Shown: positions 1 to 5,742 of the stretch, in pieces
Layout: every line of letters begins with the position of its first letter
How positions within the stretch are numbered: the stretch's first letter is position 1
DNA from: an uncultured bacterium
GTDB lineage: Bacteria > Planctomycetota > UBA1135 > GCA-002686595
Direction of reading: 5' to 3'
NCBI GenBank assembly: GCA_902826945.1
Contig: CADEGS010000261.1
Span: 1 to 5,745, forward strand
DNA length: 5,745 nt
Position numbers and translations under genes: made by a program
The notes under the pieces: model-generated
The model's input: the letters and a program-made list of their open reading frames with translations, nothing else
Told to the model about the DNA's origin: nothing
Databases searched by the model: none

Positions 1-167
1 GCCACGCGAACATCGTGGACATCGAGCACCGCCGCCACGGCTGGCAGGTCCCGATCGGCTCGGTGGACGTGGCGATCCTGGTCGAGACGCGCCGCGAGCG
101 CGACGGCGTCGCGCTCGACGCCGCGCTGCGCGAGCAGGGGTTCGAGGTGCGCCCGCCGCCGCCGTAG
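1..167 (+). CDS. ilvA: C-terminal end of a threonine ammonia-lyase-like protein (ACT domain), 5' truncated
   Basis: Only the last 54 codons are present. The reading frame starts at base 3 and stops at TAG 165-167. The peptide contains HANIVDIEHRR, then VPIGSVDVAILVETR, and ends in ALREQGFEV plus a short proline tail. This matches the last part of the ACT-like regulatory domain of medium-length threonine dehydratases (family pattern: ANV-EV-H-R, then V-V-LETR, then a final helix ending in G-Y/F-V). In that family the PLP enzyme deaminates L-threonine to 2-oxobutanoate for isoleucine synthesis, and the ACT domain binds the allosteric effector. The PLP domain lies outside the window, so the identity rests on the tail alone; another ACT-domain protein cannot be excluded. 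The stop converges on the opposite-strand transporter stop 20 bases away. Confidence 0.68.
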   Translation, partial: HANIVDIEHRRHGWQVPIGSVDVAILVETRRERDGVALDAALREQGFEVRPPPP

Positions 168-187
168 CGCCGACCGGCCGCGGCGGC

Positions 188-1153
188 CTACGCGCGCGCC
201 GCGCGCCCCAGGCCGTCGTCCCCGCCGGGCGCCGGCGGCGGCTCGCGCGCACCCGCCGGCAGCACCGCGCAGGCGCAGCCGAGCGCGATCAGCACGGCGC
301 CGGCGATCGCGGGCGCGCTCAGGCGCTCGCCGAGGAAGATGGCGCTCAGGAGCACGCCCGAGAGCGGCTGCAGGAAGACGAACGGCGCCACGCGGCCGGC
401 CTCCAGGTGGCGCACCCCGGCGACCCACAGCACGGTCGTGACGAACGAGACGAAGACCCCCAGCGCGACCGTCCAGGCCAGCGCGGAGACCAGGTGCTCG
501 TCGGGCCGCCACGCGCGCGCGTCCCAGGCGCCGTAGGGCAAGAGCAAGAGGAGCGAGAAGGCGACCGTGAGCGCGCCGACCGCCTGCGGGTGCCGGCGCG
601 TGAGCAGCGAGCGCACGAGCGGCGTGTAGAGCCCCCACAGGGCCGCGCTCAGCACCAGGATCGCGTTGCCGGCGAAGCGTCCGCCGCGGAAGAGGCCGGC
701 CGTGCCGGCGCTCTCGAGCACGATGCACAGCGCTCCCGCGAGCCCGACAAGGACGCCGATCGCGCGCGCGCCGCCGACGCGCTCGCCGAGCAGGAAGCGC
801 GCGAAGAGCAGGATCATGACCGGCTCGGTCAGGATCAGGACCGAGGCGTTCGAGGCGCTGGCGAGCTCCACGCCCACGACGCCGAGCAGCATCGGCATGC
901 CGAAGGCGAAGACGCCGAGCGCCGCCACGCGCGCGAGGTCGCCACGCGAGAAGCCCGCCGGGCTCGCGCCGCACACGCGCATCCAGATCCACAGGAGCGG
1001 CAGCGCGACCACGTGGCGCAGCGCCGCCACCATGCCCGGCTCGAGCCCCTCGACCGCCAGCGCCTGCATCGGGAAGGAGGCCCCGCCGATCAGGTTGGCG
1101 ACCGTCATGCACAGGACGCCCAGCGCGGGGCGCGGCGCGCCGGCGGAGCTCAA
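188..1153 (-). CDS. EamA/DMT-superfamily transporter (10-TM drug/metabolite exporter type)
   Basis: The product is a 321-residue, very hydrophobic protein made of two tandem EamA repeats, the usual layout for ten-helix DMT inner-membrane carriers. Repeat 1 (about residues 9-147) ends in the typical TEPV (109-112), then LLGER (121-125) and a glycine-rich helix. Repeat 2 (about 160-299) has the matching LQP (261-263), then FLGER (273-277). Substrate cannot be told from sequence; relatives export amino acids or other small metabolites. The start is uncertain. A TTG at 1153-1151 overlaps the gpmI stop as TTGA and gives a complete first helix (PALGVLCMTVANLIGG), so it is preferred. An in-frame ATG at 1108-1106 would give 306 residues but cut into helix 1. 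Neither has a clear Shine-Dalgarno sequence, so translation by coupling to gpmI is likely. The short polar tail rich in P, G and D is unremarkable. Confidence 0.88.
   Translation of the reverse strand: MSSAGAPRPALGVLCMTVANLIGGASFPMQALAVEGLEPGMVAALRHVVALPLLWIWMRVCGASPAGFSRGDLARVAALGVFAFGMPMLLGVVGVELASASNASVLILTEPVMILLFARFLLGERVGGARAIGVLVGLAGALCIVLESAGTAGLFRGGRFAGNAILVLSAALWGLYTPLVRSLLTRRHPQAVGALTVAFSLLLLLPYGAWDARAWRPDEHLVSALAWTVALGVFVSFVTTVLWVAGVRHLEAGRVAPFVFLQPLSGVLLSAIFLGERLSAPAIAGAVLIALGCACAVLPAGAREPPPAPGGDDGLGRAARA
1150..1153 (-). promoter_or_regulatory. TTGA stop/start overlap between gpmI and the transporter gene
   Basis: The gpmI TGA stop (1152-1150) overlaps an in-frame TTG (1153-1151) of the transporter frame as TTGA. 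This copies the GTGA arrangement one gene upstream. There is no Shine-Dalgarno-like sequence before it, so coupled reinitiation is the likely mode if this TTG is used. The alternative start, ATG 1108, would leave a short gap instead. Confidence 0.5.
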
Positions 1154-2682
1154 TCGAGGAGCGAGCGGCCGTCCATCTGCGGCGCGGGCGCCAGGCCGGC
1201 CAGCGCGAGCAGGGTCGGCGCGACGTCCGCCAGGATGCCCATCGGGCGCAGGCGCGCGCCGCGCACGTCGTCGCAGCACAGGACGAAGGGCACCGGGTTC
1301 GTCGTGTGCGCGGTGTGCGGCTGGTCGTGCTCCGCGTCCCACATCAGCTCGGCGTTGCCGTGGTCGGCGGTGATGCACACGGCGCCGCCGCGCGCGAGCG
1401 CCTGCGGCACGATGCGGGCCAGCGCTCCGTCCACGGCGCGCACCGCGGCGTCGGCGGCGGCCAGGATGCCGGTGTGCCCGACCATGTCGGCGTTGGCGAA
1501 GTTGATCACGTACACGTCGGTCTCGCCGCGCTCGAGCGAGGCCAGGATGGCCGCGGTCACGCCCGCCGAGCTCATCTCGGGCTGCAGGTCGTAGGTCGCG
1601 ACGCGCGGGCTCGGGATCAGCGTGCGCGTCTCGCCGGGCAGCTCGGCCTCCTTGCCGCCGGAGAAGAAGAACGTCACGTGCGCGTACTTCTCGGTCTCGG
1701 CGATGCGCTCCTGGCGCAGGCCGGCGGCGCTGACGATCTCGGGGTAGAGGCCCTTCAGCTCGACCGGCGGATAGGCGACCGCGAACGGCAGGCCGGCCTG
1801 GACCTGGGTCATCGTCGCGATCGCCAGGCGCGGCCGCGCGCCGCGCTCGAAGCCGGAGAAGCCGGGGAGCCCGAGCGCCGCGACGATCTGGCGCATGCGG
1901 TCGGCGCGGAAGTTGAAGCAGAAGAGCGCGTCGCCGTCCTCCATGCGGCCGAGCCCGGGCTCGCCGACGACGCACGGCTCGACGAACTCGTCGCCCGTGC
2001 CGCGCTCGTAGGAGGCGGCCAGCGCGTCGTCCGCGCGCGCGAAGCGCTCGCCGACGCGCGCGGTGAACAGGTCGTAGGCGCGCTGCACGCGTTCCCAGCG
2101 CTTGTCGCGGTCCATCGCCCAGTAGCGCCCGACGACCGAGACGATGCGCCCGACGCCGGCCTGCGCCGCGTCGCGCTCGAGCGCGGCGACGTAGCCCCGG
2201 CCGGAGCGCGGCGGCGTGTCGCGCCCGTCGAGCACGGCGTGGATGCAGACGCGCTCGGGCGCCAGCCCGCGCCGCGCGCAGAGCTCGAGCAGGCTGCGCA
2301 GGTGGAAGTCGCTCGCGTGCACGCCGCCGTCCGAGACCAGGCCCATCAGGTGCAGCCGGCGCCCGTCGCGGCGCGCCTGCTCCACGAGCGGGACGATCGC
2401 GCCGTTCTCGAAGAACGCGCCGTCCCGGATCGAGCGGTCGATGCGCGTGATGTCCTGGTAGACGACGCGCCCGGCGCCGAGGTTCATGTGCCCGACCTCG
2501 CTGTTGCCCATCAGGCCCAGCGGCAGGCCGACCTCGTTGCCCGAGGCGGAGAGCAACGTGTGCGGGTAGCGCCCGCACAGGTCGTGGAAGTAGGGGGCGT
2601 TGCGCAGGATCGCGTTGTGCTCGCGCTCCTCGCGGTGGCCCCAGCCGTCGAGCACGATCAGGAGCAGCGGCCTGCGCTTCAC
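1150..2682 (-). CDS. gpmI: 2,3-bisphosphoglycerate-independent phosphoglycerate mutase
   Basis: This cytoplasmic enzyme interconverts 3-phosphoglycerate and 2-phosphoglycerate through a phosphoserine intermediate, normally with two Mn ions. The 510-residue product has the usual iPGM length. Known active-site residues are all present: D12 in LDGWG, nucleophile S61 in MGNSEVGH, H122 in SDGGVH, R154-D155 in LDGRDTPP, R186 and R192, R259 and R262 in FNFRADR, K332 in TEKYAHVT, D399 and H403 in NADMVGH, D440-H441 in TADHGNAE, and H459 in HTAHTTNP. The two-domain order is standard: an alkaline-phosphatase-like domain with the phosphotransferase domain inserted. The start is GTG at 2682-2680, giving the expected VKRRPLLLIVLDGWG N-terminus. 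It overlaps the preceding stop as GTGA and has a GAGGG at 2691-2687, four bases upstream. The frame stays open far upstream, but that extension has no family similarity. Confidence 0.97.
   Translation of the reverse strand: MKRRPLLLIVLDGWGHREEREHNAILRNAPYFHDLCGRYPHTLLSASGNEVGLPLGLMGNSEVGHMNLGAGRVVYQDITRIDRSIRDGAFFENGAIVPLVEQARRDGRRLHLMGLVSDGGVHASDFHLRSLLELCARRGLAPERVCIHAVLDGRDTPPRSGRGYVAALERDAAQAGVGRIVSVVGRYWAMDRDKRWERVQRAYDLFTARVGERFARADDALAASYERGTGDEFVEPCVVGEPGLGRMEDGDALFCFNFRADRMRQIVAALGLPGFSGFERGARPRLAIATMTQVQAGLPFAVAYPPVELKGLYPEIVSAAGLRQERIAETEKYAHVTFFFSGGKEAELPGETRTLIPSPRVATYDLQPEMSSAGVTAAILASLERGETDVYVINFANADMVGHTGILAAADAAVRAVDGALARIVPQALARGGAVCITADHGNAELMWDAEHDQPHTAHTTNPVPFVLCCDDVRGARLRPMGILADVAPTLLALAGLAPAPQMDGRSLLD
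2679..2682 (-). promoter_or_regulatory. GTGA stop/start overlap coupling the cyclodeaminase-family gene to gpmI
   Basis: On the minus strand the gpmI GTG start (2682-2680) and the upstream TGA stop (2681-2679) share bases as GTGA. A purine-rich GAGGG sits at 2691-2687. Such overlaps usually mean a shared transcript and translational coupling by terminating ribosomes. Confidence 0.75.
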
Positions 2683-3284
2683 GACGCCCTCGCGCTGCCG
2701 ACCGCCTCCACCTCGCCGGCCAGGCGCAGCGCCTCGGCCGCGAGCACGTCCAGCACGGCCAGGCGCTCGTCGAGCCAGGCGCGGTCCTCCTGCAGGCCGG
2801 CGTCGGCCGCGTTCGCGCGCACGAGCTCGACGCCCGCGCGCACGGTCGCCTCCAGCCCGCGCGCGCCGATCGCGCACTCGCTCCACAGCGCGCGCGCGAC
2901 CTCGCCGGCGCCCACGGCCGAGAGCCGCAGCGCGGCGAGCGCCGTCTCCGCCACCTCGAGCGGCGTCTCGAGCGCGGCGCGCGCGGCCTTGCGACGCGCC
3001 TCGCCGGCGCTCGCGCGCCAGGCCTGGTAGGCCTCCGCATCCTCGTCCACGAGGGCCAGCAGCCGCTCCGCGAGCGCCCGCAGCTCCTCGGCGCGGGCGC
3101 GCATGTAGGCCGGCACGTCGGAACGCCCCTCGCCGCTGGCGTGCTGGAACGCCATACTGACGAGCGCCGCGCCGAGAGCTCCCTGCAGCGCGGCCACGCA
3201 CCCGCTGGCGGGGACGGCGCCCGTGTCGGCGACCCGGTCCGTGAAGGCGGCCAGGGAGAGCTCGGTCATCGAGGGCGACGGCAT
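2679..3284 (-). CDS. Cyclodeaminase/cyclohydrolase (FTCD C-domain) family protein
   Basis: The product is a 201-residue, alanine-rich, all-helical protein resembling the stand-alone cyclodeaminase domain family (formiminotransferase-cyclodeaminase C-domain, FchA-type methenyl-tetrahydrofolate cyclohydrolase). The N-terminal part, LAAFTDRVADTG followed by a small-residue loop and VAALQGALGAALVSM (about 30-44), follows the family pattern FLDxLAS-PTPGGGS-VAALxGALxAALxxM. DEDAEAY in the middle also matches the family. In characterised members the domain converts formimino- or methenyl-THF. The usual PGGGS loop reads PASGC here (25-29), so folate activity is uncertain. Two starts are possible: ATG 3284-3282 (used) and ATG 3269-3267. 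The second gives MTELSLAAF, closer to family N-termini, and removes an overlap with the divergent gene. Neither has a clear ribosome site. It is the first gene of the probable operon with gpmI and the transporter. Confidence 0.8.
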   Translation of the reverse strand: MPSPSMTELSLAAFTDRVADTGAVPASGCVAALQGALGAALVSMAFQHASGEGRSDVPAYMRARAEELRALAERLLALVDEDAEAYQAWRASAGEARRKAARAALETPLEVAETALAALRLSAVGAGEVARALWSECAIGARGLEATVRAGVELVRANAADAGLQEDRAWLDERLAVLDVLAAEALRLAGEVEAVGSARAS

Positions 3285-4116
3285 GCGATCGTGGAGCGAG
3301 AACAGGGGCTCCCCCGAGGGAGCGAGATCCTATCCGAAGGCCCGCGCCGGGCGAGGCGTGCGCGGCGCCGTCGCGGCGCTCGTCCTGGGCCTGGCGAGCT
3401 GCGTCACGACGCCGGTCACCGGCAAGAACGCCTTCCTGCCCATCCCGGTGTCGCAGGACCTGGCCCTGGGCACCGAGGCCTACCAGCAGGTCCTGGCGCA
3501 GGAGAAGCCGGTCCGCAGCGGGCGCGAGAAGGAGATGGTCGAGCGGGTCATGCAGCGCCTGGTCGCGGTGGCCGACGACCAGGGCTACGCCTGGGAGGTG
3601 ACGCTGCTGGACGCGCCGGACACGGTCAACGCCTTCGCGCTGCCCGGCGGGAAGATGGCCGTCTACACGGGCATCCTCGCGGTGTGCAAGGACGAGACGG
3701 GCGACGTCGAGAACGGCCTGGCGGTCGTCATGGGCCACGAGATCGGACACGTCGTCGCGCGCCACGGCATGCAGCGCATGACGCAGCAGATGGGGCTCGA
3801 GCTCGTGACCTCGATCTTCGACGCCGGGCGCTACCAGGAGCTCGTCGGCCCGCTGGTCAGCGTGGCGATCCAGCTGCCCTTCGGCCGGGCCCACGAGTCC
3901 GAGGCGGACCACATCGGCCTGGTGTACATGGCGCGCGCGGGCTACGACCCGCGGGCGGCGCCAGCCTTCTGGGAGCGCATGAGCGCGCTCGGCGGCTCGC
4001 AGACGCCGGAGTTCCTCTCGACGCACCCCTCGCACGAGACGCGCGTGGCGCAGCTCCAGGAGCTGATGCCGAAGGCCCTGAAGGAATACGAACAGGCCCG
4101 CGGCGCAACCCCGTGA
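3283..4116 (+). CDS. M48-family zinc metalloprotease, predicted lipoprotein
   Basis: The product is an M48 peptidase of the periplasmic, membrane-anchored type (related to LoiP, BepA and YcaL), whose members cut misfolded envelope proteins. From ATG 3283 it has 277 residues. A hydrophobic stretch AVAALVLG leads to lipobox LASC with the lipidated cysteine at C40. Then come CVTTPVTGKN and the helical ALGTEAYQQVLAQ typical of the family. Zinc motif HEIGH has H152, E153 (catalytic) and H156; third ligand E205 lies in ESEAD, with D209. The C-terminal STHPSHETR (246-254) is also characteristic. The start is debatable. ATG 3283 has GAGGG at 3271-3275 with good spacing, but it gives a long n-region (about 27 residues), uses rare Arg codons (CGA, AGG, AGA) and overlaps the divergent start. 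GTG 3358 would give a compact MRGAVAALVLGLASC signal and 252 residues, but has only a too-close GAGG. A terminator-like hairpin follows five bases after the stop. Confidence 0.92.
   Translation: MRSWSENRGSPEGARSYPKARAGRGVRGAVAALVLGLASCVTTPVTGKNAFLPIPVSQDLALGTEAYQQVLAQEKPVRSGREKEMVERVMQRLVAVADDQGYAWEVTLLDAPDTVNAFALPGGKMAVYTGILAVCKDETGDVENGLAVVMGHEIGHVVARHGMQRMTQQMGLELVTSIFDAGRYQELVGPLVSVAIQLPFGRAHESEADHIGLVYMARAGYDPRAAPAFWERMSALGGSQTPEFLSTHPSHETRVAQLQELMPKALKEYEQARGATP
3308..3323. repeat. 6-bp inverted repeat in the divergent start region
   Basis: GCTCCC (3308-3313) and GGGAGC (3318-3323) are perfect complements separated by CCGA. The repeat lies upstream of the cyclodeaminase-family start and within or before the 5' end of the metalloprotease gene, depending on which start is real. 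If the metalloprotease starts at GTG 3358, this is the intergenic divergent promoter region and the repeat could be an operator. It could equally be chance in such GC-rich DNA. Confidence 0.3.
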
Positions 4117-4121
4117 TCCTC

Positions 4122-4143
4122 GCAAGTCCCTGACTGGACTTGC
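4122..4143 (+). terminator. Perfect 8-bp hairpin after the metalloprotease gene, probable terminator
   Basis: GCAAGTCC (4122-4129) pairs perfectly with GGACTTGC (4136-4143) across the six-base loop CTGACT. It begins five bases after the metalloprotease TGA. The stem is unusually AT-rich for this DNA, which argues against chance. Downstream is only CTTGTG rather than a T-run, so intrinsic termination would be weak; an RNA 3'-end-stabilising hairpin or a protein-binding palindrome is the alternative. Confidence 0.5.
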
Positions 4144-4175
4144 CTTGTGACGATCGCCCGGGGCCCGTGCTGGCT

Positions 4176-4189
4176 CCCCCCCGGGGGGG
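4176..4189. repeat. C7G7 perfect palindrome in the spacer before the GT5 gene
   Basis: Seven C (4176-4182) are followed directly by seven G (4183-4189), a 14-bp perfect palindrome ending 68 bases before the TTG start. The rest of the spacer (4117-4257) holds the hairpin at 4122-4143 and no ORF that can be supported. TTGACT follows at once (4190-4195) and resembles a -35 box, but no -10 box is seen at the right distance. Function is unknown. Confidence 0.4.
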
Positions 4190-4257
4190 TTGACTAGGGT
4201 TTCGCCCACCGCACGCCGGAAGGCCGGCGCCCGGCCACGCCGGGGGGTGGCAGGCCC

Positions 4258-5742
4258 TTGCGCATCGCTATCATCACACCCGAGCTGGCGAGCCTGGTGC
4301 GGCGGACCAACCTGGCCGGCGTCGCCGAGTCGCTCTCCGAGGCGCTCCTCGCCGCGCGCCAGGAGGTGCGTGTCTTCCTGCCCTGGACGCGCGACGTCGT
4401 GACCGACGAGCTGGGCGCGCTCGAGGAGCGGGCCGAGCTGCGCGTGCGCGACGGGGAGGGCCAGCGCACCGTGCGCGTCGTCGAGGGCAAGCTGCGCGGC
4501 CTGCCGGTGTACCTGTTCGACGACGAGGTCCACTTCGGCTCGCGCAATCCCTACGGCAGCGAGGAAGGACCCTACCCGGACAACTGGCGCCGCTACGCCT
4601 TCTTCTCGCGCGCTGTGCTGGCGAGTTTCGAGGCGCTCGGCTTCGAGCCCGAGGTGATCCACTGCATGGACTGGACCACGGGGCTCTTGCCCCTGCTCCA
4701 CCGCCTCGAGTGGGTCGAGAAGCAGCCGGAGCACCCGACCTCGGCGGCCGGCACGTACTTCGCGATCCACAACCTGGCGATGCAGGGCGTGTTCGAGCGC
4801 GAGATCCTGCCCGAGCTGCACGTCCCCCACCGCTTCTTCCGCTCGATCGACGGGCTGGAGCTGGCGGGCAAGGTGAACTTCCTGAAGGCCGGCGCCGAGT
4901 TCGCGACGATCATCGGCACGCACTCGCCCGGGCACGCCGAGAAGATCCGCGAGCGCGACCGCGGCTACGGCCTCGAGGACACGTTCCAGCGCCGGCGCAA
5001 GGAGCTGGTCGGCATCACGAACGGCATCGACTACCAGGCCTGGGATCCCGCCAGCGACCCGGCGCTGCCGGCCAACTGGACGCCCGACGACCGGGAGCTG
5101 GTGGGCAAGCGCAAGTGCAAGGCCGCGCTGCAGGCGATGCTCAAGCTCGACAGCGGGCCGCGCACGCCGGTGGCCTGCTCGATCGGGCGCTGGGACGCCG
5201 ACAGCGGCTTCGACCTGGTGGCCGAGGTGCTGACCGAGCTGCTCGAGCGCAACGTCGAGCTGGTGGTGATGGGCCAGGGCAACCAGGAGATCGGCCAGCG
5301 CCTGGCGACGCTCGAGGGCGCCTTCGTCGGCCGCCTGCGCGTCATCGAGGGCTACAACGCCCACACCGCGCACGCGATCATGGGCGGCGCCGACCTGCTG
5401 CTCTTGCCCTCGCACTACCAGCCCTCGAACCCGCTGTTCGCGATCGCCATGCGCTACGGCGTGGTGCCCGTCGTGTACGCGCGCAGCGGGCTCGAGGACG
5501 TGGTCTCCGACCACCTGGCCGACAAGCGCCACGGCACGGGCTTCCTGTTCGACTCCTACACGGGCGAGGGGCTGATGCAGGCGGTGACCGAGGCGCTCAA
5601 GCTCTACCGCGACGCGCCGAAGTGGAAGACGCTCGTGCGCCGCTGCCTCACGCGCGACTTCTCGTGGGAGGCCACCGCGGCGGAGTACGTGAAGGCTTAC
5701 CGGCGCGTGACCCGTCGCGCGCGCTCGCGGCAGGAGGCCTGA
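4258..5742 (+). CDS. GT5 glycogen/starch synthase-like protein with substituted active-site motifs
   Basis: The product has 494 residues, close to GlgA length, with GT-B architecture: an N-terminal GT5 domain (about 1-245) and a C-terminal GT1 domain (about 295-460). Family marks kept include DW (138-139), IHNLAMQGVF (H171 equals E. coli H161), VNFLKAG (206-212), NGIDYQAWDP (255-264), KCKAALQ (286-292), R311 (E. coli R300) and MRYG (398-401). The N-terminus aligns with E. coli GlgA without gaps, but KTGGLADV reads RRTNLAGV (15-22). The donor-site SQKG reads ADSG (S316 for K305), and EPCGLTQ reads QPSNPLF (Q388 for E377). Canonical GlgA adds glucose from ADP-glucose to alpha-1,4-glucan; with these changes that activity is doubtful, so no symbol is given. 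TTG 4258 is the only start between the in-frame TAG 4195-4197 and the first beta strand; a weak GGGGGGTGG lies at 4242-4250. No other glycogen gene is visible. Confidence 0.85.
   Translation: MRIAIITPELASLVRRTNLAGVAESLSEALLAARQEVRVFLPWTRDVVTDELGALEERAELRVRDGEGQRTVRVVEGKLRGLPVYLFDDEVHFGSRNPYGSEEGPYPDNWRRYAFFSRAVLASFEALGFEPEVIHCMDWTTGLLPLLHRLEWVEKQPEHPTSAAGTYFAIHNLAMQGVFEREILPELHVPHRFFRSIDGLELAGKVNFLKAGAEFATIIGTHSPGHAEKIRERDRGYGLEDTFQRRRKELVGITNGIDYQAWDPASDPALPANWTPDDRELVGKRKCKAALQAMLKLDSGPRTPVACSIGRWDADSGFDLVAEVLTELLERNVELVVMGQGNQEIGQRLATLEGAFVGRLRVIEGYNAHTAHAIMGGADLLLLPSHYQPSNPLFAIAMRYGVVPVVYARSGLEDVVSDHLADKRHGTGFLFDSYTGEGLMQAVTEALKLYRDAPKWKTLVRRCLTRDFSWEATAAEYVKAYRRVTRRARSRQEA
5732..5737 (+). 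promoter_or_regulatory. Consensus Shine-Dalgarno at the 3' end of the GT5 gene
   Basis: AGGAGG sits inside the last codons of the GT5-like gene, just before its TGA (5740-5742). It is the best ribosome-site match noticed in the window, and it is placed to serve a start codon a few bases past the window end. This suggests a plus-strand gene follows immediately in the same transcript. It could be coincidence, since it encodes QEA at the tail. Confidence 0.4.

Noticed and set aside
176..188. GGCCG/CGGCC five-bp hairpin with a three-base loop between the convergent stops
   Set aside because: Too short and all G/C with no T-run; expected often by chance at this base composition, so not called a terminator.
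407..3030. Long plus-strand open frames opposite the transporter and gpmI (about 407-1594 and 1306-3030)
   Set aside because: Translations are Arg/Ala/His-rich with no domain pattern and mirror real minus-strand genes.
3141..4133. A second plus-strand frame across the metalloprotease gene
   Set aside because: It overlaps the M48 gene, whose zinc motifs, lipobox and family C-terminus are in the other frame; the translation is Gly/Arg-rich low complexity.
4190..4218. TTGACT as the -35 box of a sigma-70 promoter for the GT5 gene
   Set aside because: No TATAAT-like -10 hexamer occurs 16-18 bases downstream; the region is GC-rich.
4190..4402. A 70-codon plus-strand ORF over the start of the GT5 gene
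   Set aside because: It overlaps the GT5-like coding start in another frame and encodes a Ser/Arg/Pro-rich sequence with no recognisable features.
1150..5532. A minus-strand open frame of about 1,460 codons spanning gpmI, the cyclodeaminase-family gene, the metalloprotease and most of the GT5 gene
   Set aside because: Only the part from GTG 2682 down has family similarity. The rest is antisense to well-supported genes and lacks stops because of the high GC content; its translation is low-complexity.
4258..5742. Reading the GT5-like gene as a pseudogene
   Set aside because: The frame is intact over 494 codons, codon use matches the neighbours, and fold motifs are preserved; substitutions are confined to active-site loops.
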